Source: an uncultured euryarchaeote (GTDB lineage Archaea; Thermoplasmatota; Thermoplasmata; UBA10834). From it: 5,847 nt of DNA. Position numbers and translations under genes: made by a program. The notes under the pieces are model-generated. The model had not been told where the DNA came from, made no database searches, and saw nothing but the letters and a program-made list of their open reading frames with translations. Every line of letters starts with the position of its first letter. The first letter of the stretch is position 1. The stretch lies in NCBI GenBank assembly GCA_937872085.1, contig CALMQK010000353.1:1-5847 (forward strand), given 5' to 3'. Shown piece by piece: positions 1 to 4,290 of the stretch.

Positions 1-1241
1 GCAGGGAACCCGAAGCCCATGGTTCCCAGCCCTCCTGATGTGATGAATTGGCGCTTCCCGTAGCACTTGAAGAAGTGGAGGGCCCACATCTGGTTCTGGC
101 CCACCTCAGTCGTGATGATCGCATCTTCAGGCAGATGTTTTGAGAGTTCGTAGATGACCTTCTGCGGCTTCAGTGGCTCTGATGTGAGATCATAGTCGCA
201 GGTGCACTGTTTGTTGAGCTCGAGTATCCTCTGTTTCCATGTTGAGGCTTTCTTCCTGTTCTGTAGCCCGGCTATGAGAGCATGCACCACTGTCCATGCA
301 TCTCCCACTAGTCCTACCCTGCCCTTGACGTTCTTCCCGATCTCTGACGAATCGATGTCGACATGGACCACTTTGGTCTTGTTCCCGAACTCGCTCAGCT
401 TCCCGGTCACGCGATCGCTGAACCGGGTACCTATCGCCAGGAGGACGTCGCAGTTGTTGAGCGCGTAGTTGGCCACCTGTCTGCCGTGCATTCCACAGAC
501 TCCGAGCACCAGCGGATGGTTCTCGGGCACCGAGCCCTTTGCCATCAGGGTCGTCACGACGGGCGCCATCAGCAGCTCCGCGAGACGCATGATCTCCGGT
601 CCCGCCTGCGACCATGCGACCCCACCGCCGACCATTATCGTCGGCCTCTCGGCATTCTCAAGGAGCTTCAGGGAATCCAATAGCCCCGCGAGGTTCCGCT
701 TGGGCTTCGGTACCCTGACCTCCTTCCTCATCTGCTCGTCGGTGATGTCCGCATTGAATATGTCGACCGGGATGTCTATGTGGACTGGACCGTACCTTCC
801 GGTGGTGGCGATCAGGAAGGCTTTCTTGATCGTCTCTGGGAAGACCTTCGGGTCCGTCACGCGGAAATTGTGCTTCGTCACCGGCATCATGAGGCTGAAA
901 GCATCTGCTTCCTGGAACGCGTCGTTCCCGAGCAGGTTCGTCGCCACCTGACCGGTGATGGCGACCATCGGAGACGAATCCATGAACGCCGTCGCGACCC
1001 CTGTCACGAGGTTTGTGGCACCAGGTCCTGATGTGGCCATGCATACTCCGGGTTTCTTTGAAACTCGAGCAAATCCGTCGGCCATGTGCCCTGCGCACTG
1101 CTCGTGCCTGACGAGTATGTGCCTGATGTTCGACTGCACGATCTCATCGTAGAACTGAAGCAGGACTCCGCCTGGAATGCCGAACATCACCTTGACGTTC
1201 TGCTCTTCAAGCAACTCCACAGCGGCCCTGGCACCTTTCAT
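1..1241 (-). CDS. ilvB: Acetolactate synthase large subunit, 3' end cut by window edge
   Basis: ThDP-dependent enzyme that condenses two pyruvates to acetolactate, or pyruvate with 2-oxobutyrate to acetohydroxybutyrate: the first common step of Val/Leu/Ile synthesis, in the cytoplasm. I translated the minus strand directly; 413 residues are present. Seen: FGIPGG at 20-25; RHEQCAGHMADGFAR at 45-59 with the ThDP-activating Glu47; SGPGATN at 71-77; the family signature GNDAFQEAD at 105-113; a central FAD/Rossmann-like domain with GTRFSDRVTG at 271-280; and SGGLGTMGFGFPA at 401-413, where the C-terminal ThDP domain begins. Roughly 150 residues, including the GDG...N metal/diphosphate site, lie beyond the left edge. 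Start ATG at 1241: an in-frame TAG lies one codon upstream, and a GAGGAG site sits 11 bases before it. A small subunit gene would be expected downstream but is outside the window. A structured leader with a Val/Ile/Leu-rich ORF precedes it. Cys49 is slightly unusual, since Gly or Ala is common there. Confidence 0.96.
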   Translation of the reverse strand, partial: MKGARAAVELLEEQNVKVMFGIPGGVLLQFYDEIVQSNIRHILVRHEQCAGHMADGFARVSKKPGVCMATSGPGATNLVTGVATAFMDSSPMVAITGQVATNLLGNDAFQEADAFSLMMPVTKHNFRVTDPKVFPETIKKAFLIATTGRYGPVHIDIPVDIFNADITDEQMRKEVRVPKPKRNLAGLLDSLKLLENAERPTIMVGGGVAWSQAGPEIMRLAELLMAPVVTTLMAKGSVPENHPLVLGVCGMHGRQVANYALNNCDVLLAIGTRFSDRVTGKLSEFGNKTKVVHVDIDSSEIGKNVKGRVGLVGDAWTVVHALIAGLQNRKKASTWKQRILELNKQCTCDYDLTSEPLKPQKVIYELSKHLPEDAIITTEVGQNQMWALHFFKCYGKRQFITSGGLGTMGFGFP

Positions 1242-1251
1242 CCTCTACTCA

Positions 1252-1257
1252 CTCCTC
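1252..1257 (-). promoter_or_regulatory. Ribosome binding site of ilvB
   Basis: GAGGAG (continuing as GGAGTGAG) lies 10 bases before the ATG at 1241. It matches the archaeal anti-Shine-Dalgarno sequence and fixes the ilvB start. It begins only a few bases after the 3' arm of the leader hairpin, so folding of the leader could affect access to it. Confidence 0.6.
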
Positions 1258-1261
1258 ATTT

Positions 1262-1307
1262 CGCCCGCACGGACATGCCCCCAGAGGTTCCATGTCCATT
1301 ACGGGCG
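1262..1307 (-). promoter_or_regulatory. Leader hairpin II between leader ORF and ilvB
   Basis: Inner stem of 7 bp: GGACATG (RNA sense, 1297-1291) with CATGTCC (1277-1271), around a 13-base loop. Outer stem of 6 bp: CGCCCG (1307-1302) with CGGGCG (1267-1262), separated from the inner stem by a 4/3 internal loop. The leader ORF stop codon TAA (1301-1299) sits in that internal loop, so a terminating ribosome would open the hairpin. The base of the outer stem uses bases 1305-1307, which are also the end of the long-range stem. No T-run follows, so it does not look like an intrinsic terminator. The loop contains CCTC/CCTCT, which could pair weakly with the GAGG or AGAGG sequences near the ilvB start. 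The pairing is seen directly; its function is inferred. Confidence 0.6.
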
Positions 1308-1385
1308 CAAGTCCTGCAGGTCGATAAGGACCCCTAGCACGACGAGAATAGGTACCGAATCGCCTTGTCCAGCAGACTTGCGCAT
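1299..1385 (-). CDS. Putative ilvB leader peptide, 28 aa, Val/Ile/Leu-rich
   Basis: Small ORF, ATG at 1385 to TAA at 1299, not homologous to anything I recognise. It begins MRKSAGQGDS and continues VPILVVLGVLIDLQDLRP. Eleven of residues 11-26 are Val, Ile or Leu, the products of the pathway that the next gene, ilvB, begins. The five Leu codons are CTC, CTA, CTT, CTG and TTG, all different; Val uses GTA, GTC and GTG; Ile uses ATT and ATC. The ATG lies about 23 bases after a TATA-like box, so it would sit at or within a few bases of the transcript 5' end (leaderless, or a very short leader with GAGG before the ATG). The first and last codons are complementary over 9 bases. This matches bacterial ilv/leu leader peptides in form. 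The alternatives are a chance ORF or a small hydrophobic protein, but the hydrophobic run is short for a membrane segment. Confidence 0.68.
   Translation of the reverse strand: MRKSAGQGDSVPILVVLGVLIDLQDLRP
1305..1383 (-). repeat. Long-range stem I: inverted repeat flanking the leader ORF
   Basis: A perfect 9-base inverted repeat: GCGCAAGTC at 1305-1313 and GACTTGCGC at 1375-1383 on the plus strand, 61 bases apart. With one bulged base the helix continues for 3 bp and, past a T-T mismatch, 2 more. In the RNA it joins codons 1-4 of the leader ORF to codons 25-27, enclosing the Val/Ile/Leu run. Its last three bases (1305-1307) are also needed by the basal helix of hairpin II, so the two helices partly compete. 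A smaller 6-base complementarity (1387-1392 with 1327-1332) would cross stem I like a pseudoknot, but that length is expected by chance. Confidence 0.55.
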
Positions 1386-1407
1386 CGGTCCTCGCAATGG
1401 ACCAGCG

Positions 1408-1418
1408 CATATTAAAAA
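1408..1418 (-). promoter_or_regulatory. TATA-like box of the ilvB leader transcript
   Basis: The minus strand reads TTTTTAATATG, an AT-rich island in G/C-rich sequence. Its centre is about 27 bases upstream of the leader ORF ATG at 1385, the usual archaeal TATA-to-start spacing. CCAAG just upstream is a tolerable B-recognition element. The T5 run could instead, or also, end transcripts from the PLP-enzyme gene whose stop codon is about 50 bases upstream. Confidence 0.5.
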
Positions 1419-1464
1419 CTTGGCTGGGAGGAGCTGGATAGGTCGGCTTGCGCATATCTGTACA

Positions 1465-2418
1465 TCATCTTGTGCTTTCGGGGTGGCCCCTTCCAGTCAG
1501 CACCGCGACGAACAAATGGTTCTTGGAATTGAGCTTCGAGATCCCCCATACGGCGCCAGCGGAGGCAGGCAGGATGTCCAATCCTTCCTCCTGCGCTATC
1601 AACGCGGCCGCCTTCAGCAAATCCTCATCAGGGACTTCCATCGCGGATCCGTTCGATTCGGTAATCGCGGCTATCGCCTCCTCCCCGTCTGTCAGGAAGT
1701 TGCCGCACAGAGGCTCGTTCAGCTCGGTCTCGTGATAGCCTGGAACGTCCATTCTCACCTTGGCTCCGCAAACGATGCCGTAGACCGCAGAGTTGTTGTT
1801 CGAGCAGCCTAGCATCTTCGGTTTCATGCTCATTCCCCTGAACCCTTGCCAGATGCCAGACATGACCGCCCCGTTCCCCACTGGCACGGATACCCAGTCG
1901 GGCGAGCGCCCCAGGGATTGGGCGATCTCCTTCGCGATGAATGCATAGGCGAAGCTGCACAGCTCCTTGTTGCCCCCGCCGGGGTTGGCATCGTACCAGT
2001 GCTTCTCGACTGCGTCCGCGGCCGACTTCCTAAGTGCGGCCTCGTAGTCCCCGTCTACGGAGACCACCTCCCCGCCCATGGCCTGGATGTCGCCTCTTCT
2101 TGGAGCTGCGAACCCACTCGGGATGTAGACCTTCGCCGCCATGTCGAGCTTGTCGGCGACGTATGCTAGAGCAGCCCCATAGTTCCCGCAACTAACTGCC
2201 GTGAGGGTTGAGAACCCCTTCATCCTGGCGTCAAGACAGTGTATCAAGGCCGCCCTGTCCTTGTGCGTCCCGGAAGGGTTCTCCCCCTCGAGCTTGAGAT
2301 GCAGTCTCCGTATCCCGAGCCTCTTTTCCAGCTTCTGCGCTCTGACGAGTGGGGTTTCCCCGATCTTCAGGGGTCTCATCTGCTTCTCATATTCACGCAT
2401 TAGCTCGAGTGGGATCAA
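1465..2418 (-). CDS. Threonine synthase-like PLP-dependent enzyme (fold type II)
   Basis: 317-residue member of the tryptophan-synthase-beta/threonine-synthase family, cytoplasmic. Seen: the PLP-lysine motif NPSGTHKDR at 48-55 with Lys53; SCGNYGAAL at 76-84, equivalent to SSGNTGA in threonine synthase, with Asn79 facing PLP; the phosphate-cradling loop VGNGAVMSG at 180-188; PASAGA at 284-289; and a C-terminal LTGRGHPE resembling the LTGHGLKD end of ThrC. Threonine synthase converts O-phosphohomoserine to threonine, which could feed isoleucine synthesis with the downstream ilvB. It is shorter than usual ThrC and lacks the N-terminal extension (often with a CxxC motif), so a paralogue with another substrate is possible. 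Start: TTG at 2418, chosen because AGGTGG lies 3 bases before it, 14 bases after the upstream stop codon. The ATG at 2400 (residue 7) has no good site. The short gap to the MttB-like gene suggests a two-gene operon. Confidence 0.85.
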   Translation of the reverse strand: MIPLELMREYEKQMRPLKIGETPLVRAQKLEKRLGIRRLHLKLEGENPSGTHKDRAALIHCLDARMKGFSTLTAVSCGNYGAALAYVADKLDMAAKVYIPSGFAAPRRGDIQAMGGEVVSVDGDYEAALRKSAADAVEKHWYDANPGGGNKELCSFAYAFIAKEIAQSLGRSPDWVSVPVGNGAVMSGIWQGFRGMSMKPKMLGCSNNNSAVYGIVCGAKVRMDVPGYHETELNEPLCGNFLTDGEEAIAAITESNGSAMEVPDEDLLKAAALIAQEEGLDILPASAGAVWGISKLNSKNHLFVAVLTGRGHPESTR

Positions 2419-2421
2419 GTT

Positions 2422-2427
2422 CCACCT
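2422..2427 (-). promoter_or_regulatory. Ribosome binding site selecting a TTG start
   Basis: AGGTGG in the 14-base gap after the MttB-like stop codon, 3 bases before TTG at 2418. It supports the TTG start over the ATG six codons further in, and suggests translation linked to that of the upstream gene. Confidence 0.55.
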
Positions 2428-2432
2428 GTGGT

Positions 2433-3899
2433 TCAGTTCAGGCCGTGCGCTAGGATGTCCTTGTCAGCATTCTTGACTATGTTGTCGAACTCGCGTGCGA
2501 TTTCCTGCGGCACGGGCGCGACCACGTGTTCCTTCATGATCTTGGCCGCCTTCTCTCTGGCTCTGTCGACCACGGACTTCTTCCCGTCCGCTTCCCAGGC
2601 CTCGCCTGTTCTCCTGTCCGTGATATCCGGCTTGAAATGCTCTTTGTTCAGCCATTGTAACGTGTGCCTCTCGGACAAGAAGCTTCCTCCTGGTCCGACC
2701 TTCTTGATGATGTCGACTGCGAGATGGTCGTCATCCACGGTGACCCCGAAAGCAAGGCGCGCCATGATCCGAGCCATCTCATCGTCTATGACCATCTGCT
2801 CATAGGACAGCATCGTCACGTCGTCGAGCAATCCGAGCCCGGCGATCATGTCGCATCCAGCGTAGAACTGTGGCATCCCGCTCGTGACCTTCTCGTAGGC
2901 TGCCTGCGGTCCGGGCAGCTTGGCGGAAGTCACGATGCCCCCGCAGAGGATCGGGAATCCGTAGTGGTGCGAAAGCTCGCCCGCCCCCGCTGATATGAGC
3001 GCCCGCTCGGGTCCCCCGCCCGCCCAGGTCATGGTCTTCATGTCGAAAGCCGCTCCGCCAGTGCCGTACATGAACGGCGAGCCTGGAGCCGCGAGCTGGG
3101 CCATCGTCAATCCTGCGAGCACCTCCGCGTTGTTCACGATGATGGAGCCCGCAAGTGTGACAGGACCGGTTATCCCTGCCTGAGGCATTCCATAGAAACA
3201 TATCGGTACCCCGGCCCTCGCCAGCTCGAGCGCACCCTCCGTTGAACCCCCGTCCAGCTGCAGTGGCGAGAACGGGCAGTGCATCGACGAGAATATGGGC
3301 CGTCTCCTGAGCTGCTTCTCTCCTCCTGCAAGCGCCGCACCAAGCTGAACAAGCCATCTAGCTTCCCTCTTGTGGCTCGTGGTCTCGACTTGGACATGCT
3401 TCTCGATGCTCATGAGTGCGACCTTGAGGTCGACCACGTGCCTGACATGATCGGGTATGTCCTGGGATGATACGCATGGCCAGAAGATGTGTGCAGAGTC
3501 GAGCGCGTTCGCGACCTTCCCTACCATTGCGAGATCGGCGCTTGTTGACATCCTTCTCTTGCCGGTCTCGAAATCCATGACGGCGACCCCGTTGCCGTCG
3601 GTGGTGCAGAACACCCTCCTGCCGTCGAGGACGACATCGTACTTCGGGCTCCTTGCGCAGAGCGTGATGTTCTTCTTCGCCTTCTTGATCGATTCTTCGA
3701 CAAGGTTGCCTGGGATCTTCGCGCCGCTCGTCTTGTAGTCCACCGTGCAGCCCGCGTCTTCCAGCAACTTCAGGCATTCCTTGCTGATGACCCTGATGCC
3801 AGCGTTCTCCAACACATCCAGCGTTCCCCAGTGTAGTGATTTCAGGTCGTTCTCATCGAACATCCGGAACGCGACTTTCCCCTTAGGAAATCCTATCAT
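2433..3899 (-). CDS. MttB-superfamily methyltransferase, non-pyrrolysine type
   Basis: Homologue of trimethylamine:corrinoid methyltransferase, a TIM-barrel enzyme family that moves methyl groups from quaternary or tertiary amines to a corrinoid protein. From ATG 3899 it has 488 residues, close to the family length. From memory of Methanosarcina MttB, matching segments include RPIFSSMHCPFSPLQL, a PVTLAG(S)..NNAEVLAG segment, YEQMVIDDEMARIMAR, and a C-terminal EHVV.P. The pyrrolysine (amber) position falls in CGGIVTSAKLP and is Val, codon GTG at 2931-2933; the frame has no internal stop. By family knowledge, such homologues use other substrates, for example glycine betaine. No corrinoid protein, reactivase or pyl gene is in the window. 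Start: ATG 3899 is preferred because GAGGAG lies 9 bases upstream and the TATA-like box predicts transcription from about 3955; an in-frame ATG at 3962 would add 21 residues. A threonine-synthase-like gene follows after 14 bases. Confidence 0.9.
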   Translation of the reverse strand: MIGFPKGKVAFRMFDENDLKSLHWGTLDVLENAGIRVISKECLKLLEDAGCTVDYKTSGAKIPGNLVEESIKKAKKNITLCARSPKYDVVLDGRRVFCTTDGNGVAVMDFETGKRRMSTSADLAMVGKVANALDSAHIFWPCVSSQDIPDHVRHVVDLKVALMSIEKHVQVETTSHKREARWLVQLGAALAGGEKQLRRRPIFSSMHCPFSPLQLDGGSTEGALELARAGVPICFYGMPQAGITGPVTLAGSIIVNNAEVLAGLTMAQLAAPGSPFMYGTGGAAFDMKTMTWAGGGPERALISAGAGELSHHYGFPILCGGIVTSAKLPGPQAAYEKVTSGMPQFYAGCDMIAGLGLLDDVTMLSYEQMVIDDEMARIMARLAFGVTVDDDHLAVDIIKKVGPGGSFLSERHTLQWLNKEHFKPDITDRRTGEAWEADGKKSVVDRAREKAAKIMKEHVVAPVPQEIAREFDNIVKNADKDILAHGLN

Positions 3900-3908
3900 C
3901 TTCTCGCT

Positions 3909-3914
3909 CTCCTC
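3909..3914 (-). promoter_or_regulatory. Ribosome binding site favouring the internal MttB start
   Basis: GAGGAG, 9 bases before ATG 3899. The upstream in-frame ATG at 3962 has no comparable site, only TTTCAATTCC before it. This supports the shorter protein. Confidence 0.45.
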
Positions 3915-3974
3915 TTCCGCACGAGTCAGCGATCCCGCCGTCGTGGGTCCTATCTGAAACATGGAATTGAAACC

Positions 3975-3985
3975 AAGTATTTAGG
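3975..3985 (-). promoter_or_regulatory. Probable TATA box of the MttB-like gene
   Basis: The minus strand reads CCTAAATACTT, the best AT-rich box upstream of this gene. Its centre near 3980 predicts a start of transcription near 3955. That is downstream of the first ATG (3962) and about 55 bases upstream of the preferred ATG (3899). The match to the archaeal consensus is only moderate. Confidence 0.4.
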
Positions 3986-4000
3986 TGATAGGACGCTTTT

Positions 4001-4021
4001 CCCAGAAACTCATTTTCAGGG
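4001..4021 (-). promoter_or_regulatory. Operator-like dyad upstream of the MttB-like promoter
   Basis: The minus strand reads CCCTGAAA, five bases, TTTCTGGG: 8-base arms with seven complementary positions. It ends about 15 bases upstream of the TATA-like box, where archaeal activators often bind. The symmetry is seen; binding by a regulator is inference, and chance is possible. Confidence 0.3.
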
Positions 4022-4057
4022 AAGATTCCGCAATCTGCAGTCCCGTGGAGAGCGAGT

Positions 4058-4075
4058 AGGTTTGGCCAAAAACCT
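4058..4075. repeat. Inverted repeat in the divergent promoter region
   Basis: AGGTTT, six bases, AAACCT; within it TTTGGCCAAA (4061-4070) is a perfect 10-base palindrome. A second imperfect dyad centred on CAATTG follows (TCAG 4075-4078, CTGA 4086-4089). They lie between the two divergent promoters, about 30 bases before the tRNA promoter. Possible operators; nothing else supports a role. Confidence 0.25.
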
Positions 4076-4102
4076 CAGACAATTGCTGACACACGCCTCC
4101 CC

Positions 4103-4116
4103 GAAAGGCTTTAATC
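4103..4116 (+). promoter_or_regulatory. BRE/TATA promoter of tRNA-Leu
   Basis: CGAAA followed by GGCTTTAATC: an archaeal B-recognition element next to a TATA box. The box centre near 4113 predicts a start near 4139, about ten bases before the mature tRNA 5' end at 4150. This is one of the clearest archaeal signs in the window. Confidence 0.7.
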
Positions 4117-4149
4117 GAGAGACGCTTATGGTCGCTTCCAGCGCTCAAT

Positions 4150-4237
4150 GCGGGGGTAGCCAAGCCCGGTCAACGGCGCCAGATTGAGGGTCTGGTCTCG
4201 CAGGAGTCCTTGAGTTCAAATCTCAGCCCCCGCACCA
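4150..4237 (+). tRNA. tRNA-Leu (anticodon GAG), CCA encoded
   Basis: Full type II cloverleaf. Acceptor stem: GCGGGGG (4150-4156) with CCCCCGC (4227-4233), 7 of 7. D stem: GCC/GGC. Anticodon stem: CCAGA (4179-4183) with TCTGG (4191-4195), loop TTGAGGG, anticodon GAG at 4186-4188. Long variable arm: CTC (4197-4199) with GAG (4204-4206), as expected for leucine. T arm: TTGAG, TTCAAAT, CTCAG. Discriminator A at 4234, then encoded CCA at 4235-4237. No intron is seen. It reads CTC and CTT codons, both of which occur in the ilvB leader ORF. It is the only plus-strand gene and converges on the leuB-like gene. Confidence 0.96.
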
Positions 4238-4247
4238 TCTTTCTTCG
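4238..4247 (+). terminator. Possible pyrimidine-rich tRNA terminator
   Basis: TCTTTCTTCG directly after the tRNA CCA. Archaeal transcription often ends at short T-rich tracts, and this is the only such stretch before the convergent gene. It is interrupted and short, so this is a weak call. Confidence 0.3.
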
Positions 4248-4265
4248 ATTCCGTTGTAGGGAAGA

Positions 4266-4287
4266 GTTGGAACGGGAAGCCTCCAAC
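4266..4287 (-). terminator. Hairpin just past the leuB-like stop codon
   Basis: GTTGGA and TCCAAC arms (6 bp) around a 10-base loop, starting three bases after the stop codon on the minus strand and lying between the convergent tRNA and leuB-like genes. No T-run follows on the minus strand, so it may protect the 3' end or be chance rather than terminate transcription. Confidence 0.25.
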
Positions 4288-4290
4288 AGC

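Noticed and set aside
658..1098. Minus-strand ORFs at 658-1098 and 190-615
   Set aside because: Out-of-frame shadows of ilvB; Arg- and Gly-rich translations without motifs, while the ilvB frame is intact throughout.
1245..1259. Four-codon ORF (MRSE) ending three bases before the ilvB ATG
   Set aside because: Its ATG overlaps the ilvB ribosome binding site and it is too short to judge; most likely chance.
1262..1307. Hairpin II as an intrinsic transcription terminator
   Set aside because: No T-run follows on the minus strand, and the ilvB ribosome site begins almost at once.
1327..1392. Pseudoknot-like pairing of AGGACC and GGTCCT across stem I
   Set aside because: A 6-base match is expected by chance in a leader of this length; not enough to claim a riboswitch fold.
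1249..1455. 68-residue minus-strand ORF covering the ilvB leader
   Set aside because: Overlaps the promoter and leader in a different frame, has no ribosome site and no recognisable motif, and begins upstream of the TATA-like box.
1086..2169. Long plus-strand ORFs such as 1177-1812 and 1846-2169
   Set aside because: Antisense shadows of ilvB and the PLP enzyme in G/C-rich sequence; the minus-strand frames carry clear family motifs and these do not.
2433..3899. Pyrrolysine-containing MttB with a read-through amber codon
   Set aside because: The frame is uninterrupted and the aligned position is GTG; no pyl genes are in the window.
3981..4163. 60-residue minus-strand ORF upstream of the MttB-like gene
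   Set aside because: Runs antisense into the tRNA-Leu and across both promoters; no coding evidence.
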